Shown here: positions 1 through 11,926 of the stretch, one piece after another
Layout: every line of letters starts with the position of its first letter
Position numbering within the stretch: the first letter of the stretch is position 1
The notes under the pieces: model-generated
Databases searched by the model: none
Seen by the model: only the letters and a program-made list of their open reading frames with translations
What the model was told of the DNA's origin: nothing
Program-made: the position numbers and the translations under genes
Assembly (NCBI GenBank): GCA_011032825.1
Contig: JAADJZ010000015.1
Span: 744,001-808,000 of the forward strand
DNA from: Massariosphaeria phaeospora
Taxonomy: Eukaryota; Ascomycota; Dothideomycetes; Pleosporales
Reading direction: 5' to 3'
DNA length: 64,000 nucleotides

Positions 1-199
1 GCCGAGTACCTACGGCTATTAATCGTGGTTCTTCGTGTCGCATGCCATGCGGTGCCAGACGCAGGCCTGTTTTGTTCGCTATGTCTTAAGTCTACCTATT
101 CCTGTCCTTTTCATCTGTACTTTCCCACCATCACGCGGCGTCTTCATTTATTCAATCTAAGCTCCGTCTTCCCTATTCTTCCTCCAATATTCTTTGGAC

Positions 200-2136
200 A
201 TGGCCGAAGAAAGGTATGATGTAGTAATCGTTGGTGCAGGCCCTGTAGGTCTGACATTATCAACGTGTCTACAACGATGGGGCTATCGGATAAAGCATAT
301 CGACAATCGTCCAGAACCTACCTTGACCGGACGTGCAGATGGCATTCAACCTCGGTCCCTGGATCTGCTGCGGAATATGGGTTTGAAGCGCAAGATTATG
401 GCATTTGAACCGGCTAAGGTTTACGAGGTAGCCTTCTGGGATCCAAACTCCAAAGGCATTCACCGGACTGGAACATGGGCTAGTTGCCCCAAGTTTATCG
501 ATGCTAGGTATCCGTTCACAACCCTCTTACACCAAGGATTGATCGAGAGGGTTTTCATCGAGGACGTGGAGAAGCATGGTGGCCACATCCAAAGACCCTG
601 GACCATCACTGGATTCGAGAACGATGGCAAGGATCCCAGTTACCCGGTCGAGGTATCCTTGGCGCATATGGATGGGACACTGTCAGAGACCGTTCGAGCC
701 AGATATTTGTTTAGTGGTGAGGGTGCAAGAAGTTTTGTAAGAGATAGGTTAGGTGTGAAGATACACCACAAGGATCCCATTGCACATGTATGGGGTGTGA
801 TGGATGGTGTTGTTCGAACAAACTTCCCTGATATCAAGGCAAGTCATTCATCAATGCCTACAAAACGATACATGTTAACGGCATCAAGATGAAATGTACT
901 ATTCACTCAGATGCTGGCTCTATCATGGTTATCCCCCGTGAAGACAACATGGTTCGTCTCTATATCCAAATCGCTTCCTCGACAGACTCGGACTGGAACC
1001 CGCGAAAGACAGCCACTGCAGAGGAGGTCCAACAGCGCGCCAAGAACATCCTAAAGCCGTACTCCATTTCCTGGGATCGTGTTGAGTGGTTTTCAGTCTA
1101 CCCGATTGGGCAAGGCATCGCAGAGCGCTACACTCTTGACGAGCGCGTCTTCATGGGTGGAGACGTCTGTCATACACATTCTCCTAAGGCAGGCCAGGGC
1201 ATGAACACTGCGTTCTTAGATGCTGTAAACCTCGCTTGGAAAATCCATCATGTTGAATCGGGATTTGCCCCTCGATCTATCCTATCGACTTACGAATCGG
1301 AGCGCAAACTCATCGCGGAAAGTCTTCTCGATTTCGATGCCAAGTACGCAAAATTGTTTTCTTCGCGTATACCTTCCGCTGGAGAAGTAGCCGGTGCAGC
1401 GAGCAACGAGCCAGAAGAAAACGACTTCATCAAGACCTTTAAAGCATCCTGTGAATTTACTTCAGGATATGGCGTAGCATACAACCCAAACACGATAAAT
1501 TGGGGTCCCGAGCACCCAGTCCAACACCGTCTCTTCCTGCAATACCCAGAAGGCACAAACCTGCGCACCGGCCGAATCCTCACTCCAGCGACCGTGACCC
1601 GAGTCGTAGACGCCAATGTCGTCCATCTCGAGCAACAAATCCCCATGAACGGTGCCTATAGGATGTACGTCTTCGGCGGCGAGCCTGCCAAAACCAAAAC
1701 TGCTCTCCAAGATCTCGCAACACACATGTCGAACCGAACATCCTTCTACAGCATCTTCTCATACCTCGATAAGTCACTAGATCGATACCACGAACTAAAC
1801 AACCCACACACGAACTTCATCACTATATGTACAATCTTCAACTCCCCGCGCTCAAAGATATTCATCCAGGAAATGCTACCTGAGGTCTTTGCACGCTATA
1901 GGGATCATGTGTATGCGGACGACGTGTGGGACCAACGAGTCCCGGATGCGAAAGCCGCCGCACACGCGAAGATGGGATTGGACGAAGAAACAGGTGGTGT
2001 GGTGATCGTAAGGCCGGACGGGTATGTAGGATGTGTGGTCAAGTTGGAGCAAGGAACAGGCACATGCGAAGCTTTAGACAAGTACTTTAGCGTACTTACT
2101 GGCAAGAGGTTAGGCGAAGAGCGGGCAACTCTATGA
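200..2136 (+). CDS. FAD-dependent aromatic hydroxylase (phenol 2-monooxygenase-like)
   Basis: Two exons, 200-838 and 889-2136, give 628 residues. The protein resembles fungal phenol 2-monooxygenase-like flavoproteins, which use NAD(P)H, FAD and O2 to hydroxylate phenolic rings in the cytosol. A dinucleotide-binding motif [10 protein letters not shown] lies near residues 8-17. The second FAD motif, [19 protein letters not shown], lies near residue 304. The C-terminal ~170 residues fit the thioredoxin-like domain of the family, and the length is typical. The start is the first ATG (200); the frame is open a little further upstream but has no earlier ATG. The intron 839-888 is phase 0 and uses a GC-AG donor (AAG|GCAAGT); retaining it causes a stop at 890-892. 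The physiological substrate cannot be read from the sequence. Confidence 0.88.
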
Positions 2137-2569
2137 AGCAGTCCCTACTTTCTTTTCCGATCTCGGTTTCGTAGATGTCGATCTTGGGCCTTCAATCGCC
2201 TAAGTAGTGTTTCTACTATTCCCTTGTATTTTCCCGCATCGGTTTCCCGAGCTGTAAATCTCCTGTAGACGGCTCGCGTTATGCACGTGTGTCCTGGCCA
2301 TATCCAAAGATTGTTTATATTATAGCTGCATCTAAAGGTGAGAATAGTATTAGGCTGCAGGAACGGGGTGCTGAATAACTGCCAGTAAAACGATACAGTT
2401 GAAGGAGTCTACCATGTGAGTACGAAAAATCGAGCACTATGATGTGTACTTCGGGTACTGCTGATCATCTCCTAGGTTCATTGACACGCCCCTGCACTGC
2501 ATGTAGATACTCCGACCGTGTGCTACGTGGCTCGGTAGCACGACATACATCCAATCCTTCCGTCCAGCC
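2137..2569. other. Intergenic: 3' flank of the hydroxylase and promoter of the next gene
   Basis: No convincing coding sequence on either strand. It holds the 3' flank of the upstream gene and the promoter of the downstream same-strand gene. No clear TATA box or repeat was seen. Confidence 0.5.
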
Positions 2570-4498
2570 ATGCATATCTTCATAGCCTTACCTACCAGCA
2601 CCCACAACGACAGTATCACTACTACCCCACCATACCATGACCAGCCTGCCATGCTTTCTCCAAACACAGCCAAACTCGGACACTCTATCTGGGACGGACT
2701 GAGCCGAAAGGTGTTCGAGCGAGACCTCGATGCTCTGTCTAGTACGAACCACGTCCCCGTCTCGCAGACTCTTCAAAGCAACGAGTGGCCTACGGATCGT
2801 GGGCAGGAAATCTTCCCGTTCGAAGTGGAAAAGCAGCTGTGTGATGATATTGCGTTCATTGCCGCGTATGACTACGGCGTCGAGTATGTGAGCGCGGTTA
2901 CCGTAGAGCCGGGCGAGAGTGGAGGCATTGTGGTCCGCCTCGCTGCAAATCAAGGCGTTTCCACGCGTGTCATTGATGCGCTGCAGGAGGTGTTTAGCTT
3001 GTTGAAAACTTGTGCTCGGAAAGGTACCCAAAACCGTCCTGCTAGCCTAAAGGTTAGGAAAGAACGCTGACAAAGCCTTACAGAAATCTCCCTCGGCCCG
3101 TGTGCAGAGCAGATATTCGACATTGTAGTGAAGCTAAACAGGAACAAAGTCCTCGGACGTCTAGCATCGTCGCACTTCAGACCTCGCAAGCATATCAAAG
3201 GACCGCCGCGCGAGCCTCTTCCAGCCCGCCTGAGCCGACTCATGGTACCATTCACCAAAAAATCCACCTCCGAAAACGAAAACTTCCTTCACCAGTTGGA
3301 TGCCCTACATGCCGCCTTCCTCGCCGTAGAAGCCACATCTGGCTCCCTCCCCGCCCTCAAGTCCGCTGTAAAATGCGTCTTTCATCTCACCGACAACGGC
3401 TTCTCCCTGCCTAAAATCCTCGCCGAAACCGGTCTCCCGCCAGCGAATATCCATTCGCGAGACATTTCCGAGATCAACAAAATAGCCAATTACTGGCGCA
3501 TCTGCACCGACCTCGCTCATCTCTCACGCTCGTATCGTGCCCGCTTCTCGACATGCCGGCTACAACCCATTGAGCACTACGCGCCATCAGGCAATAAATT
3601 GAAACGCTACGTCCACGCCGAAATCCAGATCCTGATCTTCTACGAGATCAACAAATCTCAGTCCCTCTGGCCCCGCGCAATAGGCGCCTCGAAGGAAGCG
3701 TGTTTCCTCTGCAACTCGCTGATCCGCACCCACGGCTCTTTCCACCTATCTAAAGCGCACCGCCGCGTATTCCCGCAGTGGACAGTTCCAGATCTCGATT
3801 TTTACAATGCTATAACACTGGAGACGCTACGTAAAGCATTAGTGGGCGTACACAAAGATGTTAGAACTGAGCTTAAGCGGGCAAGGAACAGCAGTAGCTT
3901 TCTGCATCCGCTGCAGAGCTCTGTGAACCTTTGGAGGACATGCCTTCCGACTCCATCGCTGACGACGGTTGATTCTGTGGATACTGTGAAAGGGGGAGTG
4001 GTGACTGATGCTGGTCAGCTGAGGATAGAGGGACAGAAAGAGGGGGACTTCACTCAGCAAGAAAGTAGAGGGTTTCCAGAGTCGAGCAGAAGCCGTTTCA
4101 ACAGTACCAACACCGTCACTCCAGATTTTCCGCAGTCTCGAGCGATTTCATCTCTGTTACAGGCGGCGAACACGGAAGCTCCGCTTACAGCAACACCATC
4201 CCCTTACCAATATACTCGTCTAGATTGGCTAGGCGTCTATGTCCACCCAGACACCAGTTTGCATGATGATCGCTCAGCTTTAAGAACAGATATTAGTCTC
4301 AAATCCGGTCGGAGAGCTCGAGCTCTAGAGGCAGACGTGAGCCATCTTTTTGAAATTGAGAATCTAATTCCCGGAGAGGATGTAATAATTTCGCGACCTA
4401 TGAGATCTAGTAGAAGTGATATTAGAGCAGAAGAAATGGACATTATGCTCACCGACCGGGGTAGTAATCCGATAGTAATGAGTTGTAGGTGGTACTAA
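2570..4498 (+). CDS. OTT_1508-like deaminase-fold protein
   Basis: Two exons (2570-3023 and 3084-4498) give 622 residues. The intron 3024-3083 has a GTACCC donor, a GCTGAC branch and a TTACAG acceptor; it is phase 1 and joins G|AA into a Glu codon. The core has the zinc-dependent deaminase signature: HAEIQIL near residue 329 and ACFLCNSLI near 357, in which the two Cys (CX2C) and the His would bind zinc and the Glu would shuttle protons. The following HGSFHLSKAHRRVFPQW is typical of the fungal OTT_1508-like deaminase family (Pfam PF14441). Members have been proposed to act on nucleic acids or nucleotides, but the substrate is unknown. The C-terminal ~200 residues are Ser/Thr-rich and look disordered. 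A later start at an internal Met (residue 28) is possible. Confidence 0.75.
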
Positions 4499-4841
4499 GC
4501 AAGAATGTCAACTTATAGGCCGGCTTCGTATGATAGAGAATGTATTTTTCTATATGAATATCCTCGGGGGCGACGATGTCACCACCTGTCAACACCTAAC
4601 TCTCAGAACGCCGGGCACCCGATCTCTTGCTGCTGAGCGGTATGATGGACTGGTCGTAGACAGTGCGCGGATGCTCGACAGCCAGGACCGACCCTTGACT
4701 TTCGCGAAAGTCTCGGCCTGTATCCCCAACATGGATCCTACTCTCCTCTAGGACGAAGAGCTGTCGTGCTCGTACAGCTCTCAACATCCCTTTGCTCGAC
4801 CGCAATTACCGTGGCATGCCTTTTCAGGGCCGTCGTGGCTT
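4499..4841. other. Convergent 3' region
   Basis: A 343-bp gap between the 3' ends of the convergent deaminase-like and Tma46 genes. Short ORFs here have no coding features. It probably contains both 3' UTRs. Confidence 0.5.
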
Positions 4842-6105
4842 TCAAGATACTTCAGTAGCGCCTTCGGACTGTGCTGCCAACCCCAACCGCTCCTCCTCTC
4901 TCTTCTGCCGTGCTGCTTCTGTCTCGCGCCGAAGTGCTTCAAGGTTCCACGGATCGTCGTCATCCTCGCTCTCCTCATCGCTATCTTGCCAGTCACCCTT
5001 TTCGAACATAGCTCTACCTGTGGCCTCTTTCAGAGCCTTGGCCTCCGCCTCAGCAGCCTTCTTGTCCAGTCGTTCTTTCTTCCACTTGGCGAAGGTTTCG
5101 GAGTTCACTGGAGTGAGATTCCCTGTGAGCTTGTGGCGTTCCGATTCGAGAAAGTCTTCAAGAGTAAGTGTATTCAGCGGCGATTTGTCCATTAGTGCCT
5201 TTTCTGCTGCGCGCTGTTCTTTCGTTTTAAGAACGAAGCTAGTTCCAATTAGTACAGCCTTTACAACTTGTTTTTGCAAAGAACAGAGCTTGGAGAACTT
5301 ACCCTGGTGGCAGCGAATGTTTATACTTGCACTGGTCGCCTCCGTTCGGACATATCCAAAACCAACCGTACCTCTGGTTCTCAACAGCTTCGATGAAAAA
5401 CTTGCAGACCTTGTCTGTAGTAGTCTTCGGATTGCCATGCTTACTTAGCACAACATTTCGCAGTTTCTCTTCGTCCCATTCTTCCATGCCATCTTTTTTC
5501 TTGACATCCTCCTCTTCCTGCTTCTCGTCGTCGTCTTCTTTCTCTCGATTATCGGTATAGAGTGACCTTTTCTCAGCCTTTCGTTCGACGGCCAGATCGT
5601 GGGAGAATTTGCATTTTCTGCCCTTGTCGCAGTGACCCTTTTTGTAGAACTGGCAAAGCACAGTTTTAGGATCCACCCCAAAAGGAACCTTCTGGACCTG
5701 TACGGGCTTGAAGAGCTCGGCGGTTTCCTTAGCCGCCTGTTCGGCGGCCACTTTCTCCTTCTCTCTCTGTAGCTTCTCAGCTTCTTTCTTCTTCTGCTCG
5801 GGCGTCCCTCCCGAGGCGGCAGCCGATTTGATCGCTTTGATTTGTTTCTGAGCTGCACCTCCCTTTTTCTGTGGTGTGAACTGAGTCAGTGGCGTCCTTT
5901 ACGGAGATGGATGAGGGTGGTGACGGCGCGGCAAAATGCCGCTATAGCGAATTTGGGGAGAGGAGGACGGACGCACGTTCTTCATGCCAAAAGTCTGCAC
6001 AGTATTAGTAACCTGAAATATTCAACCACGCTTTTGGAAACACACCTTGTCCACGGACGACGTCTTCGCAGCCTTCGGCTGCTCTTTCTTTCCTTTTGGC
6101 GGCAT
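4842..6105 (-). CDS. TMA46: CCCH zinc-finger protein Tma46/ZC3H15, translation-associated DRG partner
   Basis: Four exons on the minus strand (6105-6046, 5994-5977, 5868-5303, 5238-4842) give 346 residues; exon 2 is only 18 nt. The N-terminus [14 protein letters not shown] and the following TFGMKN-KKGG segment are hallmarks of ZC3H15/Tma46. Two CCCH fingers follow: CX7CX5CX3H (CQFYKKGHC...H) and a second with a long first spacer (CKFF...[12 protein letters not shown]). The C-terminal part contains the conserved [17 protein letters not shown] block and an acidic [11 protein letters not shown] stretch before the end. In yeast and human this protein binds and stabilises the Rbg1/DRG1 GTPase on translating ribosomes in the cytoplasm. 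It is transcribed divergently from OST4. Confidence 0.92.
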
Positions 6106-6526
6106 GATGAAGGATCCCAACTTCGAAAAGACACTAGGGCGCAGAAGTATCGTGAGAGAGCGTGGGTGAAGTTGGAGTCGACGCTTGGGTTGTCGTTTAG
6201 GCTGTAGAAGATCGAGAATGACGGAGTGTGGAGTGTGCGAGGAGGGGTGGAGCGGAGATCGGTGCGGCGGAATTGTATGCACGGGCCTTCGCCAAGCAGT
6301 ACCCTTGCGAGCTCAAGGTGGCTTCACAGATGTCAGAAACAGCATCCCAAACCTTTCCTTGTTGCGTCTATCAACAGCAATTGGATACCAACTCGACCTG
6401 CTCATACAATCGAATTAACAGTAAGTCCTCTAAACATATCGAGGACAGAACAAAGGGCTAATCCCTCTCCGAAGGCTCCCTGATTCCCAAAGTCCATCTC
6501 GCCAGTAAACCTTCGGCGCGATCAAC
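6106..6526. promoter_or_regulatory. Bidirectional promoter between TMA46 and OST4
   Basis: A 421-bp interval separates the start codons of two divergent housekeeping genes. Three overlapping short plus-strand ORFs cross it, but none has recognisable features and they end before OST4. A GT dinucleotide in acagTAAGTcc near 6420 could be a 5' UTR splice donor. No TATA box is evident. Confidence 0.5.
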
Positions 6527-6679
6527 ATGATAACGGACAACCAACTCTACTCTCTCGCCATCTTCCTCGGAAGCGCCGCTATGCTGCTCATAGTCCTCTA
6601 CCATTTTCTCGAAGTCAATTCAGAAGAGAACGCTCTGGCCCAAAAACTGAAGGTGGCTGCAGGGAAAGTGAAAAGCTGA
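6527..6679 (+). CDS. OST4: Oligosaccharyltransferase subunit Ost4 (50 aa)
   Basis: A single-exon 50-residue ORF, short enough to be missed easily. It starts MITDNQLYSLAIFLGSAAM, continues with a hydrophobic run ending LLIVLYHFLEVN, and ends in a Lys-rich tail. This matches the Ost4 mini-subunit of the endoplasmic-reticulum oligosaccharyltransferase, a single transmembrane helix with a short lumenal N-terminus. In yeast it tethers Ost3 or Ost6 to the catalytic subunit Stt3 for N-glycosylation. The MI(S/T)D-x-QL start is the most diagnostic part of the family. The promoter is shared with the divergent TMA46. Confidence 0.93.
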   Translation: MITDNQLYSLAIFLGSAAMLLIVLYHFLEVNSEENALAQKLKVAAGKVKS

Positions 6680-7119
6680 GCGAAGACAACAGTGTGGCGG
6701 AGGATTGGGTCTCCTTTGTGGGTAGGATGGTCATAACATGGAGAAAGGAAGATTCAGGGAGGAGGGTCGGTGATACCATGCTCAGTCAGGGATGTGTAAG
6801 ATGCTCAACCGTGTATTGTGGAGTTCAGGGCGCAAACAAATGAGTATCGCTGGAAGCTGGAAGCTGCTTCTTCAAACGTGTATACCAAGGTTACCACATA
6901 TGGAACACGATGGGTCATAAATATGCCAATCTTGGTTGACTATCAGATTGGCTACTTCCGGGTCCCTTCTTTACCCTCTATACTAAGAGGATATGTAGGT
7001 GTACACGCAGTCTCTAGCGCCGGGTGAGAGGTATAGATTTGACTATTTCCAAGCATCATTGCGACCTGTGCCATATACCGTGAGAATTGAACCTGCAAGC
7101 CATTCCATTCCTACTTGCT
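6680..7119. other. Convergent 3' region
   Basis: 440 bp between the 3' ends of OST4 and the C2H2 gene. No coding sequence or structured RNA was recognised. It presumably contains both 3' UTRs. Confidence 0.45.
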
Positions 7120-10100
7120 TCAAACTTCAGCATCGACAAACTCTTCCTCCGTCTCGTTGTTATCACTAAACCCTTTTCGTCTCTTTTCGTTGACTAGAGT
7201 TGCGCCTCCACGGTCCATACCGGGCCCACCAACGCGTTTCTTCTGGGAGACCAATCTGTTCTGCACATTACGCGCTTCCTGCTCCTGTGGGTTCTTTGGT
7301 GGCCGTACTCGGCGAGGTGTAGACGTAGAATGGATTAAGGCTCCAGAACTTCCACCACGAAATCGTTCTGGATCAGTCGTAATCCTAGGCGTCACCTGGC
7401 GGCCATGTGCGTCGCTTAGATACGCCTCAGAGTCGTTTGCATCTAGTCGTTTGTTAACAGAGTATATAGTGTGTCAGAAAAGAGTACTACTTACCACTAA
7501 CTCCACTAGCCGGACCATCTCCAAGATCCCAAGATAGTGGACTAAAATGCTTGTCCTCTATGTGATCCTGCCAAGTGGCCTCGTCGGTGAAGGCAAGGGG
7601 TGCGTGGCGTTCGATGGTCATATTCGTAGTTTCATCGTGGCTAGCGACCTGTTTTCCGCAACTGCCCCAGAGACACTCCAATGTGCCTCGAAGGGTTTCC
7701 TTGCGATGGACCTTAAAGACATGCTTCTTCAGAGTTTCCAGGTTGTGCAACTCAGCCTTACAGTTCTGCCAACGGCATTTAAATGATTGGAACCGTTGTG
7801 GCTTGTTGGGGACACTCGGCGAGCGCGAGTCCACGCGAATCGGTTCCTGTCCACCGGTACTCACATTGCGAAGGGCACTCGGCTGCGATGGAACGTGATT
7901 GTGCGGGCCGGTAAAGCCATTAGCGGCAGGTCGCTGCGCAGCAGCAGAGCCATGAATAGCTTTGCGCCATCCAACCGGGCGTCCCTTCTTTTTGGGCAAC
8001 GGCTGTCCATCCGGACCGTACTCAGTAGCAGAGCGAAAAGAAGCGTATCCAACACCTGCAGGAGCAGGGCGTGGGGCACTAGCACTCATAGTTGGTTGGC
8101 CAGGCGTTCGGGACGGTGTCGTGGGTAGGGTAGTCCCAGGGAAACTGTTGCGCGGTGGCCGACCGCGTCTCTTCTGTTTGAAGGGGTTGGTCCCTTCGGG
8201 TAGCGCTTGGGCCCGTGCCCCGCCCGCTTCGCTACCAGCACCAATCATTTGTGCCTGCATCCCCGTCCGTGGCCGACTATCTTCCTCGTCGGAATCCTCT
8301 TCGTCATCCGCATCGTCAGCTAGAGGTTGTACCCCATCTCTGAAGTATCCCCTAGGCGGCTCTCCGGGGTCAATAAGATCCCATCTAATTGTACTCAAGT
8401 CTGAATCGTTGGTGATTTGTGGGAGATGCGTTTTCACGCATTCGAGATGCTCGTTTAACTGCCGTTCTGACGGATGTCTTCCACAAGCAAGGAGAACATC
8501 GCGAGCAATAGTCTTGATGTTATACGAGCTACGCCGTAAAGCGTTCTTCCTGTCTAGCGGTTCCACTATTGTGCGGTACCTCAGTTCATTAACTGGCAAT
8601 GGCGTAGTGGCTAGCTGTTCATAGCTTGCTTGGGCGGCAGGTATGCTCAACGCAACTGGAAAGTTGTTTGAGATAGGTGTGCCTGCATACGAGTCCATGG
8701 CGTCATAGTTGGCCAGGTCGGGAGAGTCGAACGAGTAAGCTGATCTGTTTTGCTTCTTCGGCGCCGGCATTGAATCCTCGTCTTCAGAAAACTGCGTCAA
8801 GTCAATCAGGTCGTTAAAGGTGCGTTTCCTAGCAGCTTCCTCTTTATTCGCGGGAGCTTTCAGTTCTAGTTTGATGGGGACCATCTCTGCGACAGGTGCT
8901 GGCGAATTTGAGGCCGATACATCGTTGTCTGGGAACGGTGGATATGACGATCTGTTCATTGGAGACGGCGCCGCTGGTACATAGTGGGGGCTTGAAGCGA
9001 AAGGTGTGGCAACGTCCTTCCTAGTGAGAATTGCAGGAGGGACTACACGCTGGGCAACTGCACGAGGTACCGCCAGCGCTGGTGCTTGAGTTGGTTTGGT
9101 TGATTGACGAGATGCGCTGTTAACGTCCGGAACTGCTGTAAGTAGATTCTTCGCGAAAGCAGCTCGATCCAGCTTTAGGCCCATGGCTTCCAATTGCTCG
9201 CAAAGTTCAATATATGACGGATTTCCGTCGAGCATGCGGAGAATCCTACCACCATCTAGGAGATTATTAGGATTTTGTAGATTCAGATAGTCCGCCGCTG
9301 CAGTCGCCAATTGAGACTTCTTCTCAGGCGGCCAGATGGTATTCCCACCCGGTCGCGTCGAGGAAACAGCAACTGACGCAGGCGGAGCCTGTAATCGGGC
9401 TGATGCTGGCGGAACGGGAATCGAGGTAGTTGGTTTGGTGGGCACTATAGTTGGAAAATCCTTGGGGACAGCCTTTTTTCTCTGATTGGCAGTCTGCGGA
9501 ACACTGGCTTGGACTTGTACCGCAGTAGCTGGCTGGGGTGCCGGCTTAACTGGAGTAGTGGGAGATTTTGGAGCTTTTGCGCGCCTTTCTTCTTCCCAAA
9601 TTCGAGCCAACAATGCAGGGTCTTTTCCGTTGAGCTCTCTCATCTTGGCCATCATTGCACGAATTTCCGCTTCGAGCATATCGGAGGGCTCGCCGGATGA
9701 CTCTGCTGGCATGACAGCACTGTCATCCGATACTATAGGCTGTGGCCTCGGTGCCTTCTTTTTCTGCTTCGACTGATTTGCCGCTTGCTTGAGCTGTTCC
9801 TCTTCTTCTAATCGCTTCCTCTCTTCTTCCTTTTTCCGTTCTTCTTCTTTTCGCTCCTCCTCCGCCTCCTCCCCCTTCCTCTCTTCCTCCGCACGGGCCG
9901 CATCTTCGATTGCCTTCTGTACACGAAGTGCTTCTTGCTTGCGTTGATACTCAGGCCATGGGTCATATACCGCCATAGGGTCTACCGTGATCGTATTGGA
10001 ATTGTACTCGGGCATGTTGGTGGTCGGAGTTGTGTGTGCAACAGGGGCCGTTGGTTGAACATCGGTATAATTGTTGTAAGGAGCCGATACAGCTGTATTT

Positions 10101-10819
10101 TGGGCACTCCGCGTTGTGTCCACACCTGGCAGTTGCCTCTGGGCATAATCGTGATACTGTGTAGCCGACGTCATAGCCGAAGCCCTGGCCGAGGTAACTG
10201 GTGTCGTGGTGCTGTGACTATATTGGGGCTGTGCTGGAGATGCTGAACGCTGTTGCTGTTGATTGTATAAGGTTTGTGTCCGCTGAGATGGATATCCCGC
10301 TGCCGTTGCTGGAGAGGGAAGGCCCCGGTTAGGCGGATTCTGAGCTCGAGTTGCGTTTACACTACGCGGGCGAGATTGGGACTGCCCATACGCGGGCGCT
10401 GTGTGTGTCTGTTGTGTGCCGGTCGAGTAGCGCGCAGAGTTGGCAGTCGCCGTATTGTTGGTGGCGGTGAAGCCTGGCTGACTGACCGCTGCACTAGAAT
10501 TCGGGGTGTATGCGGGGTTGCTCATGTTGTGAAGGACTTCGGCAGCGCGACTGGTCGTCTCCCGATTTCCGCCATAGTTGTTGCCACTCCAGGAGCTGTT
10601 CTGTCCCGCGCCGTACGTAGTGCCTTGGCCGTTGTACGATTGCGCCGCATACGACATATAATCTGTCGACTGGGTTGTGCCCACTGATGGCGGTTGCTGA
10701 TATTGACGCGACGGCTGCGGTACATTATTCGAGGCAGGCGCTGTCTGGTACCCGGAGTAGTTCTGCGCAGCGCTCTGTTGGTACGGGTAGTTGTACGGGT
10801 TGTAATTGTTGGATGCCAT
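7120..10819 (-). CDS. Large C2H2 zinc-finger / AT-hook nuclear protein
   Basis: Two exons (10819-7495, 7442-7120; phase-1 intron with GTAAGT donor and ACTAG acceptor) give 1215 residues. The frame extends 27 nt upstream but only from a GTG, so the first ATG (MASNNYNPYNYPYQQ) is chosen. The N-terminal third is Gln/Asn/Tyr/Ser-rich. A Glu/Arg-rich helix (EEERKGEEAEEERKEEERK) follows, then a conserved block beginning IWPPEKKSQLA. AT-hook-like stretches (KRRGRPPR, KKKGRPVGWRK) precede two C-terminal C2H2 fingers, the first of CX4CX12HX4H type (CRWQNC...HVFKVH). This architecture is common in Pezizomycotina proteins annotated only as C2H2 finger domain proteins. A role in transcription or chromatin is inference. 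It is divergent from RPL26. Confidence 0.82.
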
Positions 10820-11267
10820 TGTGGCGAGCGTACGGAACTGAGACACCTTCAGATGCTGCTACACGTCCGAAGCTGGGAGACCGCATGAGGGAGCAACGAA
10901 CGCGGTGGGTCAAGGCAGTGGTGGATAATTGCAGCGTCAAGATCGAGGCTGGAGTTGTGCGCGCGAAGAGACGGCACAGTTGCGCAGGTGCAGATTGATG
11001 GGCCGAGTGCGATGTTCGGCTAGGCAGTCCTGACGCGCTGGTAAACGCGTCTCGAGGGAAGCGCGAGCGGGCGGACGGCGTGTATGAAGTGCAAGCACGC
11101 GTTCTTAGTGGAGAAGGCCCGATCGCCGCGGAACAATACATCTGCCGACGCCGACGCGCTAACGCTAGCACTAACCGAAAAGCTTCGCTTCGCCCACATA
11201 CTCTGCAATTTGGCGGCGGAACCTCGACTTGCTGCGACCACGACCACGACCACCAACAGCCTCCACC
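10820..11267. promoter_or_regulatory. Bidirectional promoter between the C2H2 gene and RPL26
   Basis: 448 bp between divergent start codons. The interval is GC-rich with no TATA box. The last ~45 bp before the RPL26 ATG alternate CGACCACGACCACGACC, a simple GACCAC repeat in the 5' leader. Overlapping ORFs on both strands here look like composition artefacts. Confidence 0.5.
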
Positions 11268-11926
11268 ATGACCAAAATCAACCAGGCCGTCTCGAGCTCG
11301 CGCCGCAAATCGCGAAAGGCTCACTTCGGTGCGCCGAGTAGCGTGCGTCGAGTCATCATGTCGGCGCCGTTGAGCAAGGAGCTCCGCGAGAAGCACAACG
11401 TGCGAAGGTAATGGCACACGCTCGCCTTGCTGTCGAATTCTAGCTGACTCTCGTAGCATCCCCCTCCGAAAAGACGTACGGCCCCCATGGTTTCCGCTCC
11501 GGCCGCACTGGTACTGAACTACATCCAGGACGAGATCATGATTGTTCGTGGATCAAACAAGGGACGCGAGGGCAAGATCTCATCTGTCTACCGCCTCAGA
11601 TTCGCCATCCACGTCAGCGGAGGTATGCGTAAATCGACTTTAGTGACACGAGCAAGACTAACACTATCCGTAGTTGTCCGTGAGAAGAGCAATGGTTAGC
11701 CCAGTCAAAACCCACGCAGTCGTCCAGTATCTTACACGTTCTAGGTCAATCCGTCCCGATCCCAATTGCCGCCTCAAAAGTCGTCGTCACAAAGCTCAAG
11801 CTCGACAAGGTATGCTATGGAAGGACTGCATGTGGAATTGGGACTAACAGCGTTCAGGACCGCGAAAAGATCCTGGAGAGAATAAAGGATGGCCGGGAGT
11901 TGGCAGCGAAGAAGCGGGAGTCATAG
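11268..11926 (+). CDS. RPL26: 60S ribosomal protein L26 (uL24)
   Basis: Six exons (11268-11407, 11457-11475, 11529-11622, 11674-11694, 11745-11809, 11858-11926) give 135 residues. Two exons are very small (19 and 21 nt). The product begins [20 protein letters not shown] and contains [20 protein letters not shown], a KOW motif ([15 protein letters not shown]) and [12 protein letters not shown], all highly conserved in eukaryotic uL24. The C-terminus is basic. It binds 25S/5.8S rRNA near the exit tunnel of the large subunit. All five introns have GT-AG ends. High intron density near the 5' end is usual for fungal ribosomal protein genes. Confidence 0.96.

Noticed and set aside
5445..5858. 137-codon minus-strand Arg/Lys-rich ORF
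   Set aside because: It is an out-of-frame shadow of TMA46 exon 3.
7962..8624. 220-codon plus-strand ORF
   Set aside because: Antisense shadow of the C2H2 gene, Ser/Arg-rich without motif.
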